Source: Acetobacteraceae bacterium (GTDB lineage: Bacteria; Pseudomonadota; Alphaproteobacteria; Acetobacterales; Acetobacteraceae). Taken from it: 37,709 nucleotides of DNA. Position 1 is the stretch's first letter; each line of letters opens with the position of its first letter. A program made the translations under genes and the position numbers. The notes below the pieces were generated by a model, which ran no database searches, was not told the origin of the DNA, and saw only the letters and a list, made by a program, of their open reading frames with translations. The stretch lies in NCBI GenBank assembly GCA_025452005.1, contig JANWJK010000081.1:1-37709 (forward strand), read 5' to 3'. Positions 15,150 through 22,321 of this stretch are shown in pieces.

Positions 15150-16370
15150 TCACGCCGCTCCTGCGACGGCAAGCGTGACCGGTTGGCGTTCAGGCGGCCG
15201 GAAGCTGAAGGCGATCGCCACGGCGCCGATCCCGATGCCGAACGAACCGACATACAGCCAGAAATAGCTGCCGAACGTATCGAACAGCCAGCCGCCGGCC
15301 CATGGTCCGATCGCCATGCCGAGTGTCGACACCATCGCCACGGCACCGAATGCGGTGCCCATGACGCGCGCGCCGAAATACTCGCGCACCAGGATCGCGT
15401 AGAGCGGCATTACGCCGCCATAGGACAGTCCGAACAGCGCTGCCAGTGCGTAGAAACCTGTGGTGCCCTGCGTCACAAGATACAGGCTCACGGCAAGTGC
15501 CTGTACCGCAAGACCGGTGACCAGTGTGCGCTTGGCGCCAACGCGGTCGGCGATCAGACCGCACGCGATGCGGCCGCTCAATGACGCAAGGCCGGCGACG
15601 CCGAACATGGTCGCGGCGGCCATCGACGCCACGCCGCAGTCCATCGCGTAGCTCACCATATGGAAGATCGGCCCGGAATGTGCCGCGCAGCACGCGAAGT
15701 GCGTCAGCGCGATAGCGGCGAACTGCGGCGTGCGGATCACCTGTGCCATGGTGAAGTCATGGCCGGCAGACGCGACGCTCGCCGACGAGCCCGCCGCATG
15801 CGGCGAGGCAGGCGGCCGACGCACCAGCAGGGAAGTGGGGATGATCACGATCCAGGCGAGACCGCCGATCACCAGCATGGCAACGCGCCAGTCGTAGCCA
15901 CTGATGATCCAGCGTGACAGTGGTGCGATCAGCACCGAGCCGAGTCCCATGCCAGCCGAGACGAGTGCCACAGCAAGGCTGCGGTTGGCGGTGAACCAGC
16001 GGGTGACCGTCGCCGTCATCGGCGCATAGAAGCTGCCCGCCGCCAACCCGACCAGGATGCCGAACAGGAGTTGGAACTGCCAGAGCGTTGTCGCCTGGCT
16101 TCCCGCGATCAGCCCGATACCGAGCAGGATGCCGCCGGCCAGCACGACCGCGCGCGTGCCAAACCGATCCGACAGCGATCCCCAGAAGAATGACCCGAAC
16201 CCCATGGCCAGGAAGTTGAGCACCGCGGCGAACGAGATGCCGGCGCGCGACCAGCCCATGCTCTGCGACATCGGCTGCAGGAACACGCCGAGCGACATCA
16301 TCGTGCCCATGCTGATGCAGCCGATCACCATGCCGGCGCCGACGATGACCCAGCCGTAGAAGAGTTTCAT
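15150..16370 (-). CDS. MFS transporter, oxalate/formate antiporter or monocarboxylate type
   Basis: 406 residues with 12 transmembrane helices. It starts MKLFYGWVIVGAGMVI, a common opening of the OFA/monocarboxylate-porter branch. The MFS motif A is visible between helices 2 and 3 (GSLSDRFGTRAVVLAGG), with its second copy GLIADRVGAKRTLVTG after helix 8. This branch carries small organic acids, which would suit the CoA transferase that ends next to it, although the two are on opposite strands. The gene lies 15 nt after the DUF899 stop and may belong to the ArsR-led operon. Confidence 0.85.
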   Translation of the reverse strand: MKLFYGWVIVGAGMVIGCISMGTMMSLGVFLQPMSQSMGWSRAGISFAAVLNFLAMGFGSFFWGSLSDRFGTRAVVLAGGILLGIGLIAGSQATTLWQFQLLFGILVGLAAGSFYAPMTATVTRWFTANRSLAVALVSAGMGLGSVLIAPLSRWIISGYDWRVAMLVIGGLAWIVIIPTSLLVRRPPASPHAAGSSASVASAGHDFTMAQVIRTPQFAAIALTHFACCAAHSGPIFHMVSYAMDCGVASMAAATMFGVAGLASLSGRIACGLIADRVGAKRTLVTGLAVQALAVSLYLVTQGTTGFYALAALFGLSYGGVMPLYAILVREYFGARVMGTAFGAVAMVSTLGMAIGPWAGGWLFDTFGSYFWLYVGSFGIGIGAVAIAFSFRPPERQPVTLAVAGAA

Positions 16371-16385
16371 GGTCGCCCCCTTGGG

Positions 16386-17108
16386 CTAATGACAGGACGA
16401 CCCCGTATCGTCGTACCGGTCGTGATGGCGGACCCAGTCAGTCAGGTTGCCGTTGATGGTTTCGTCGCGTCCTTTCGGCGTTATGTCAAGGAAGGCGTAG
16501 CTGCCCAGGAACATCTCGCCGCCGCGCGCGAACGACGAATAGGTGTGGAAGACCTGGCCGCTCGCGTCCTTGTAGAACACGCTTCGACCTGACATCTCGT
16601 CGATCACCTGGGCGCCTTCGCGGTAGTTGTAGGTGGCCTTGCCGGCGGCGATCTCCTCGGGCGTGAACGAGACGTGGAAATCGAAGTTGAAGTCGTTGCC
16701 GTACGACGACACCCACCGAACCCGCCAGCCCATACGCCGCCTGAACGGCTCGGTCTTCGCCAGGGGCGCGCGAGAAACAACGACGTAGGACACGTCGTGG
16801 TGTTCGAGATGCTGGAGCGCGCCCTCGGTGTGGTCCAGCTCGAACGAGCAGCCGACGCAGCCTTCGGACCAATCGGGGCCGAACATGAAGTGCTTGACCA
16901 CGAGCTGGCTGCGTCCGTCGAACAGATCGGCCAGAGTGACCTTGCCGTCCGCTCCGTCGAACACGTAGGTCTTCTCCACCTTCACCCAGGGGAGCGCGCG
17001 GCGCTCGGCGCTCAACTGATCGCGCAGTCGGGTGAACTCCTTTTCCTTGCGCAGAAGCTCCTTGCGCGCGGCCAGCCATTCGTCGCGTGAGACGACTTGA
17101 TTTTGCAT
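16386..17108 (-). CDS. DUF899 thioredoxin-like protein
   Basis: 240 residues, soluble. The N-terminal helix carries SRDEWLAARKELLRKEKEFTRLRD, then LPWVKVEKTYVFDG, FMFGPDWSEGCVGCSFELDH with two cysteines CVGC, and WVSSYGNDFNFDFHVSFTPEE. This pattern is that of DUF899 (AhpC/Tsa-like thioredoxin fold) proteins. Function is not established; the CxxC suggests redox activity. Such genes often follow ArsR-SRPBCC pairs, as here, with a 4-nt gap after the SRPBCC stop. Confidence 0.9.
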   Translation of the reverse strand: MQNQVVSRDEWLAARKELLRKEKEFTRLRDQLSAERRALPWVKVEKTYVFDGADGKVTLADLFDGRSQLVVKHFMFGPDWSEGCVGCSFELDHTEGALQHLEHHDVSYVVVSRAPLAKTEPFRRRMGWRVRWVSSYGNDFNFDFHVSFTPEEIAAGKATYNYREGAQVIDEMSGRSVFYKDASGQVFHTYSSFARGGEMFLGSYAFLDITPKGRDETINGNLTDWVRHHDRYDDTGSSCH

Positions 17109-17112
17109 GGTG

Positions 17113-17577
17113 TCATCCTCCTTGTGTGGTCACGTATTCGGCGAAACGTTCCATGGTGCTCGTCCAACCCTGCCCATGGTCATCGCGGCGCTCTGTCGTC
17201 TCGAATGGCGCCTGGCGCAGGGTGAGCCTGGTCCTCGCGCCCTGCTCGTCGAATGTCACCGTTGTCAGCAGCTCGTGGCCGAGTGTGCCGTCGGCGTTTT
17301 CCCACGCGAAGGTGAAGACGACCCGATCGGGCTCGACGATCTCGCGATAGACGCCGCGCTTCCAATGCTCGGTGCCCTGCGGCGAGCGCATGCCGAAGCG
17401 GTAAGCGCCGCCGACGCGGACGTCCATCTCGCAGTGGATCGTGGTGAATCCCCGCGGTCCCCACCAGCGCGCGATATGTTCCGGCTGCGTCCACGTCTTG
17501 AATACCAGGCCGCGCGGCGCATCGATGACGCGCGTGATGACGAGTTCGCGCTCTTGCGTGCTAATGTCTGCGGCCAC
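17113..17577 (-). CDS. SRPBCC (AHSA1/START-like) domain protein
   Basis: 154 residues. Typical AHSA1-type opening: ELVITRVIDAPRGLVFKTWTQPEHIARWWGPRGF, followed by GGAYRFGMRSPQG and a C-terminal helix GWTSTMERFAEYVTTQ. The fold forms a hydrophobic pocket for ligands; the actual ligand is unknown. The start overlaps the ArsR gene by 17 nt, so translation is probably coupled. Part of the ArsR-SRPBCC-DUF899 set common in proteobacteria and actinobacteria. Confidence 0.9.
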   Translation of the reverse strand: MAADISTQERELVITRVIDAPRGLVFKTWTQPEHIARWWGPRGFTTIHCEMDVRVGGAYRFGMRSPQGTEHWKRGVYREIVEPDRVVFTFAWENADGTLGHELLTTVTFDEQGARTRLTLRQAPFETTERRDDHGQGWTSTMERFAEYVTTQGG

Positions 17578-17917
17578 GTCGCTTCTCCTTGCCTTGCAGT
17601 TCCTTCAGGTAGCCTTCGAGACGATCCAGGCTCTGCTCCCAGAAGATGCGGTAGTGCTCGAGCCAGTCGGCGGCGCCCTTCAGCGGACGAGCGTGCAGGC
17701 GACACGGCCGCCATTGCGCGTCCCGCCCGCGAGTGATCAGCCCGGCGCGCTCCAAAACCTTCAGGTGCTTGGAGATCGCGGGAAGGCTCATATCGAACGG
17801 CGCGGCCAGTTCGGTAACCGAGGATTCGCCCGAGGCTAGTTGTGCCAGGATCGCCCGGCGAGTCGGATCGGCCAGGGCCGAGAAGGTGCGGCTGAGCTGA
17901 TCCGGTGGCATGGTCAT
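17561..17917 (-). CDS. ArsR-family HTH transcriptional regulator
   Basis: 118 residues from the inner ATG at 17917 (MTMPPDQLSRTFSALADPTRRAIL); the track start at 17941 falls inside a tandem repeat that looks like an operator. The winged helix covers about residues 12-88: LADPTRRAILAQLASGESSVTELA, then recognition helix MSLPAISKHLKVLERAGLI. The metal-binding ELCVCDL motif of true ArsR is absent, so it belongs to the non-metal branch paired with SRPBCC proteins. The C-terminus (about 92-118) is a charged helix, WEQSLDRLEGYLKELQGKEK. It probably represses its own operon. Confidence 0.9.
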   Translation of the reverse strand: MTMPPDQLSRTFSALADPTRRAILAQLASGESSVTELAAPFDMSLPAISKHLKVLERAGLITRGRDAQWRPCRLHARPLKGAADWLEHYRIFWEQSLDRLEGYLKELQGKEKRRGRRH

Positions 17918-17920
17918 GAA

Positions 17921-17952
17921 CTCGTTGGTTAAGTAACTCATCGGTTAAGTAG
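17921..17952. promoter_or_regulatory. Tandem 16-bp repeat at the start of the ArsR operon, likely operator
   Basis: On the minus strand, ctacttaaccgatgag (17952-17937) is followed directly by ttacttaaccaacgag (17936-17921), with 13 of 16 identical. It covers the upstream ATG at 17941 and ends 3 nt before the ATG at 17917. Position and repetition fit autorepression by the ArsR protein; AT content is high for the region. Confidence 0.55.
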
Positions 17953-18054
17953 TTGGCCTGGCCCGACCTGTCAAGAAGGTCGGGCGGTGCCCCTTGTGGG
18001 CCGGGGCGATTTGCCGCCATGTGCTCTTCGTGGCTGCCAAAGGGTCGCCGTGCC

Positions 18055-18610
18055 ATGACGGGTCAACTGCATACCGCCGGGCTGATCCTGCGATCCTGGA
18101 AGGACGAGGATCGCCGGCCATAGGCGGAACTCGCGGCGGATCCGGTCGTCATGGCAGTACCTGATGCCGCTTGCGACGCGCGAGACCTCGGATGCCTGGA
18201 TCGACCGGCAATGCGCGCGGTTCGCCGAGCACGGAGTTGGCTACTGGGCGGTCGAATTGCGCGAGACGGGACAGTTGGTCGGAGCTGTCGGTTTGTCGCG
18301 TGTCACGTACGAAGCTCACTTCACGCCGGCGGTCGGCGCGGGGTGGCGCCTCGCCCGGCGCTACTGGGGATACGGCTACGCCAGCGAGGCGGCCGAAGCG
18401 GCCATGACGTTCGGCTTCGCGGATCTGCGGCTCGATGAGATCGTGGCGGTCACTGTTCCCGCGAACATCAGATCGCAGCAGGTCATGCGTCGGCTCGGGA
18501 TGACGTATTCGTCAGCCGACGATTTCGACCACCCGCGCCTGCCGCATGCCGATCCTTTGCGGCGACATGTGCTGTTTCGGATGACCCGGTCGGTCTGGCA
18601 GCAAAGGTAG
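18055..18610 (+). pseudogene. GNAT-family acetyltransferase, broken by stop and frameshift
   Basis: Reading from ATG 18055 gives MTGQLHTAGLILRSWKDEDRRP, then a TAG stop at 18121 where the family has an aromatic residue. It continues AELAADPVVM and loses frame at about 18154 (an extra base in atggcag). From there the +1 frame (ORF 18164-18610) carries the rest: YLMPLATRETSDAWIDRQ, GYWAVELRETGQLVGAVGLS, then the acetyl-CoA loop RRYWGYGYASEAAEAAM and IRSQQVMRRLGM. All parts of a RimJ/RimL-type acetyltransferase are present, but two lesions separate them, so no full protein can be made. The 148-aa downstream ORF might still be translated, lacking the first strand and helix. Confidence 0.85.
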
Positions 18611-18637
18611 CTCAGCGCCCGGCGTGGGCCGGCATGT

Positions 18638-18940
18638 TCACAGCGGCTCGAGACCCAGGGTTCCGGTTCCGATCCAGTCCTGGAAGTCCGCCGCGTCGGC
18701 CGGGAATGGCGGGTCTGATGTGGCGGTCGCATCGGGCTCTGCCCACGAAAGATCGCCTGCATCAAGCTCGACACGCGGCTGTACATTGTACGCTACCGTA
18801 TACGAACCTGTGGAATGGCTGGACCAGACCTTCGCCATGACCAGCATTTTCCCATCGGCTTTCTCCACGCCGAAGGGCAACGGTGCGGCTGCTGCCGGCG
18901 CTCCCGCAATGCACAGGACCACCAACGCTGCCAAAGCCAT
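18638..18940 (-). CDS. Small secreted protein of unknown function
   Basis: 100 residues from the inner ATG at 18940, which opens a signal peptide (MALAALVVLCIAGAPAAAAP, about 1-19). The track's earlier start at 19018 overlaps the receiver gene and does not look coding. The mature part is acidic (LDAGDLSWAEPDATATSDPPF) and ends FQDWIGTGTLGLEPL; no cysteines or known motif seen. The gene starts 15 nt after the receiver gene on the same strand. Function unknown; it could also be a decaying gene. Confidence 0.5.
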   Translation of the reverse strand: MALAALVVLCIAGAPAAAAPLPFGVEKADGKMLVMAKVWSSHSTGSYTVAYNVQPRVELDAGDLSWAEPDATATSDPPFPADAADFQDWIGTGTLGLEPL

Positions 18941-18954
18941 AGCCTTGGTGCAGC

Positions 18955-19446
18955 TTAATTCAGACTGCACGACTGTTCGGCAAGCAGGCGACGTATGTGA
19001 CGAAGGAGGTTTTCGCAATTGTACGGCTCATCCGGCTGCGACGCATCGGCGGACGCGTCAATCTGGTTCGCTACGTCTCCGGCATAGCCGGACGTCAGGA
19101 GCGTGCGGATATTCGGCTTGTTCACTCGAACCCAGCGAGCGAGCGCGAAGCCATCGAGATCGCCTGCCATCTGCACGTGCGAGCAGACGACATCGACCGC
19201 CGTGTCGGCCGAAAGTATATTGACGGCTTCAACCCCGTTCGCGGCTTCCAGTACTTGGAAGTCGCGATCTCGCAAGTATTCTACAACCGCAAGCCGTACA
19301 GGCGCCTCATCCTCCACAACCAAGACTGTGTATTGCGGGTTCGGCTCAAGCTCAGGTGGTTCGGTTCCGTGCAGCTCATCGTCATTACCCGGCAAGGTTG
19401 TGCCCCGTGCTGACCTTGTAAAAATCGCTTTTCTCGTATGACTCAC
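18955..19446 (-). CDS. Degenerate response-regulator receiver protein lacking the phospho-Asp
   Basis: 163 residues. A single receiver domain spans about residues 38-155: YTVLVVEDEAPVRLAVVEYL, GVEAVNIL, VDVVCSHVQMAGDLDGFALA, LLTSGYAG and a final helix. The acidic pair (E45, D46) and the Thr118 switch position are kept, but the phospho-accepting Asp is His90 (codon cac), and the conserved Lys of the KPY motif is Glu140 (DEPYN). It therefore cannot be phosphorylated in the normal way. There is no output domain. The first 37 residues are not conserved-looking, so the true start may be internal. Candidates: a pseudo-receiver working by binding, or a gene in decay (the adjacent GNAT gene is a pseudogene). 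Confidence 0.75.
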   Translation of the reverse strand: MSHTRKAIFTRSARGTTLPGNDDELHGTEPPELEPNPQYTVLVVEDEAPVRLAVVEYLRDRDFQVLEAANGVEAVNILSADTAVDVVCSHVQMAGDLDGFALARWVRVNKPNIRTLLTSGYAGDVANQIDASADASQPDEPYNCENLLRHIRRLLAEQSCSLN

Positions 19447-19619
19447 ATAGTATACGACAATGCACGGCAGGTGATACCGGCTTCTCTTACAAAGCTACCT
19501 GACAACTCCGTGATACGGCCAGCCGCATGTTCGCACCCGCCGGATGCGTCGCAAGCCGATGAATTATTTACGATGGAATCGCGGTCGCCTCCGTGATGCC
19601 GCCGTCCTGGCGAAAAGGG

Positions 19620-20537
19620 CTAGAACTCTCCGCTGCGGTATGCCTCGTCGAGCCGCTGCCGATCGTCCTCCGACAACTCTTCCCACGCCTCGCCGCGCCG
19701 CCGTAGCGCTCCGGTGAAGTCCGGCGGCCGCTTGGCGTTGAACGCCTGTCGTCCTTCCTCGCCGTCGGTCGTCACCTGGATCAATAGATTGTTCATCAGG
19801 TTCTGCACGTGCCATGCCTGGTCCGTCGGCAGATCGCCGAACCGCACCACGAACTCCTTCATCATCCGCACGGCGACCGGCGGCAATGTGACAATATGGC
19901 GCGCGTATTTCTCGGCGCGTTCCAGAAGCTGTGCATGCGGTACTACTTCATTGACCAGACCGATGCGCAATGCCTCCTGCGCGTCGAACGGTTCGTCGGT
20001 CAGCAGGATCTTCATCGCGTCAGCATAGCGAAGCTGCCTGATCAGCAGGCTGGCCCCGGGTCCATGACCGATCCACCCCTGCGACAGCAGCGAGAACCTG
20101 AACCGCGCATGCTCGGCGCTGGCGATGCGGATGTCCGTCGAGGACAGCAGCACATAAAGCCCCGCACCCGCCGCCCAGCCGTTCACCGCGGCAATCACCG
20201 GCTTCCACACGCGAGGATAGTGATCGCCGAACCGTCCATCCGCGCCGGTCTTTTGGCCATGCACCGTCCCGGCGAGCGGCCAGAAGATCCGTTGGGTGCG
20301 CAGGTATTCGCGCTCCTCCTCGGTGATGTTCTTGCGCGGCGCCAGGTTATGACCGCCGCAGAAATGCCGGTCACCGGCGCCGGTGAGGATGGCGCAACGA
20401 ATGTCGCGATCCTCCCACAGATCGATCCACGCCGCGGAAATCTCGTCCGACGTCTCCTTGTCGAAGATATTCGCCTTGGCGGGATTGTTCAGCGTGATAT
20501 AGGCGACGCCATCGCGCTTTTCATACTTGATGGCCAT
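19620..20537 (-). CDS. Enoyl-CoA hydratase/isomerase family protein
   Basis: 305 residues, a crotonase-fold enzyme of the cytosol. It opens YEKRDGVAYITLNNPAKANIFD; the CoA-binding and oxyanion regions are LTGAGDRHFCGGHNLA and VNGWAAGAGLYVLLSSTDIRIAS. Catalytic glutamates of classical hydratases are not clear at the second site (LLSQGWIGHGPGAS), so it may be an isomerase, dehalogenase or other crotonase activity. It has an insertion at about residues 75-105 (LRTQRIFWPLAGTVHGQKTG) and a long charged C-terminal tail. Its ATG overlaps the stop of the preceding crotonase gene (TGATG), so the two are translated together. Confidence 0.85.
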   Translation of the reverse strand: MAIKYEKRDGVAYITLNNPAKANIFDKETSDEISAAWIDLWEDRDIRCAILTGAGDRHFCGGHNLAPRKNITEEEREYLRTQRIFWPLAGTVHGQKTGADGRFGDHYPRVWKPVIAAVNGWAAGAGLYVLLSSTDIRIASAEHARFRFSLLSQGWIGHGPGASLLIRQLRYADAMKILLTDEPFDAQEALRIGLVNEVVPHAQLLERAEKYARHIVTLPPVAVRMMKEFVVRFGDLPTDQAWHVQNLMNNLLIQVTTDGEEGRQAFNAKRPPDFTGALRRRGEAWEELSEDDRQRLDEAYRSGEF

Positions 20538-21310
20538 CAGGTCAGCGCCCTTCCCTTGCGCGCAATGAACTCGGGGAATGCCTGCTCGGCCTTGGCGCCG
20601 CGCATCACATGCGTGGTGTAGTGGTGCTCCATCTCGTACTGCTGCTCCTGGCTCTCGCCCTTCTGCTTGAGCAACAGCGCCTTCACGCCCATTACCGCGC
20701 CACGATGGTTGCCGGCGATCATCCGTGCGATCTCCATGGTCTTGTCGCGCAACCGGCTCCGCGGCACGAGGTGGTTCAGCAGGCCGATGCGATACGCCTC
20801 CTCGGCTTCGACGACGCGCGCGGTGAACAGCAGTTCCTTGGCGATCGGCCAGCCGATCTGCGCTCCCAGCGACCAGGTGCTGTTGATGCGGCCATACGCC
20901 GCGGCGAGGAAGCGGAATTTGGTGTCCTCACAGCCGATGCGCATATCGAGCGATGAAGACAGCACAGCCGCCCCGCCGAATGCCAGTCCGTTCATCATGC
21001 CGATCGTCGGTTTGGCGGAAGCCGCGATGTCATAGGCTCTGCGGCCGCCACGCATCTCCTCGAGCTGCTCGAAAGTGTAGCGGCGGTCGTCCTCGCGCTG
21101 TTCATGAATGTCCCCACCGGCGGAGAACGCCTTGGTGCCGGCGCCGGTGATCACGATGCAGCCCACCGCATCGTCCGCGTCCATCGCCTTCACCGCGTCG
21201 TGCAGCTCGGCGGACAGCCTGCGGTTCATCGCGTTCAGCTTGTCGGGGCGGTTGAGCGTCAGGATGCCGACGCCGTCTTCGACATCGACCAGGATGTGTT
21301 CGTAGTTCAT
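20537..21310 (-). CDS. Enoyl-CoA hydratase/isomerase family protein
   Basis: 257 residues from the ATG at 21310 (MNYEHILVDVEDGVGILTLNRP); the track's 29 extra residues read into an intergenic palindromic repeat and are rejected. Crotonase hallmarks: LNRPDKLNAMN, ITGAGTKAFSAGGDI, and MNGLAFGGAAVLSSSLDMRIG with a second-site segment FLAAAYGRINSTWSLGAQIG. GGAGxP-like catalytic Glu is not evident, so substrate and exact reaction are open. A Shine-Dalgarno (ggagg) lies just before the start. It pairs with the following crotonase by 1-nt overlap; both probably act on CoA esters in acid degradation. Confidence 0.85.
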   Translation of the reverse strand: MNYEHILVDVEDGVGILTLNRPDKLNAMNRRLSAELHDAVKAMDADDAVGCIVITGAGTKAFSAGGDIHEQREDDRRYTFEQLEEMRGGRRAYDIAASAKPTIGMMNGLAFGGAAVLSSSLDMRIGCEDTKFRFLAAAYGRINSTWSLGAQIGWPIAKELLFTARVVEAEEAYRIGLLNHLVPRSRLRDKTMEIARMIAGNHRGAVMGVKALLLKQKGESQEQQYEMEHHYTTHVMRGAKAEQAFPEFIARKGRALT

Positions 21311-21329
21311 GGTTTCCTCCAGCGGTCCT

Positions 21330-21394
21330 GTCATTGCGTGGAGCGCAGCGACGAAGCTATCTCGGCCGAGATTGCTTCGCTTCGCTCGCAATGA
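21330..21394. repeat. REP-like palindromic repeat
   Basis: gtcattgcgtggagcgcagc opens a left arm whose reverse complement appears as the right arm ending gctcgcaatgac; the centre is ctcggccgag. It fills the gap between the isoaspartyl methyltransferase stop (21410) and the crotonase start (21310). This family of gtcattgcgag palindromes is scattered in many proteobacterial genomes. Confidence 0.75.
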
Positions 21395-21409
21395 CAATGG
21401 AGGCGGGCG

Positions 21410-22321
21410 TCAGTCGCTGGTTGGCTTTTCCGATGCTGTCGGCGTTGCCGGCGCCGACGCCACGTGTGGCGCAGGGTTCTTGGAAATTGCGCCGGTCATG
21501 GGAATGAAGAACACACCCATGTCGCGCTTCGAATGGATCTTCCCTTCGTCGTCCTTGGTATAGATGTACAGCACCTGGCCGCGCTTGAACGGCTGGCCGA
21601 TCGGAATGACCAGCCGCCCGCCGGGCTTGATCTGCTTGAACAGGTCGGGTGGCGCGTACTGCGCGGCGCAGGTCACGATGATGATGTCGAACCCGCCCGG
21701 CACTTCGGGCCAGCCGTAATAGCCGTCGCCCACACGGGTATGGACATTCTCATAGCCCAGCGGGGCGAAGATCCGGCTGACCGCCTTGCCCAGCGGTTCG
21801 ATGATCTCGATCGAATAGGCCTGCTTCACGATGCGCGACAGCAGTGCGCTCTGGAAGCCGCTGCCGGTGCCGATCTCGAGTGTCACGTCCTGCGGCTTCG
21901 GCTTGCAGATCTGCGTCATGTAGGCCTGACCGAGATAGTCCGAGAGCGCTGAGCCGTAACCCAGACCCCAGGGCTTCGGGTCGGATTCATAGGCATCGCC
22001 GGGCGTCGCGCGGTGCTCCGAATAGATGTAGTGGAAATACTCGCGCGGCACCGCCTCGAAGGCTGCCACCACGGCGGGATCAGCGGCGCCGAGGCGTTCC
22101 TTCAGGTAGGCCTCGATGTGCTTCAGCACCGCGGGCTTGCGCTTCTGGATGGCGTCGAACTGCGCATCCGTCAGGCTGACCGGACGGCCAGAGGCGTTCA
22201 TCGCCGTCTCATAGGCGGAACGCGTCCAGGCGGACGCCGCGTGCGTCGGACGGACGAGGCATAGCGCGCCGGCGGCGGAGATCACTCCGCGGCGCGTGAT
22301 CGTGCTGAAAGATGTTGCCAC
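21410..22321 (-). CDS. Exported protein-L-isoaspartate O-methyltransferase-like protein
   Basis: 303 residues from the GTG at 22321 (AAGGA lies 10 nt upstream). The N-terminus is a Tat-like export signal: ITRRGVISAAGALCLVRPTHAAS (about 8-30). The catalytic part (about 80-270) shows VPREYFHYIYSEHRA, LGYGSALSDYLGQAYM, the AdoMet motif TLEIGTGSGFQSALL, and FDIIIVTCAAQYAPPDL followed by LVIPIGQP. This matches the PCMT family that repairs isoaspartyl residues. Export is unusual, since AdoMet is cytosolic. A Pro/Ala tail ends the protein. It overlaps the preceding membrane spermidine-synthase-like gene by 40 nt. The track's larger frame beginning at 22789 is a shadow. Confidence 0.85.
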   Translation of the reverse strand: MATSFSTITRRGVISAAGALCLVRPTHAASAWTRSAYETAMNASGRPVSLTDAQFDAIQKRKPAVLKHIEAYLKERLGAADPAVVAAFEAVPREYFHYIYSEHRATPGDAYESDPKPWGLGYGSALSDYLGQAYMTQICKPKPQDVTLEIGTGSGFQSALLSRIVKQAYSIEIIEPLGKAVSRIFAPLGYENVHTRVGDGYYGWPEVPGGFDIIIVTCAAQYAPPDLFKQIKPGGRLVIPIGQPFKRGQVLYIYTKDDEGKIHSKRDMGVFFIPMTGAISKNPAPHVASAPATPTASEKPTSD

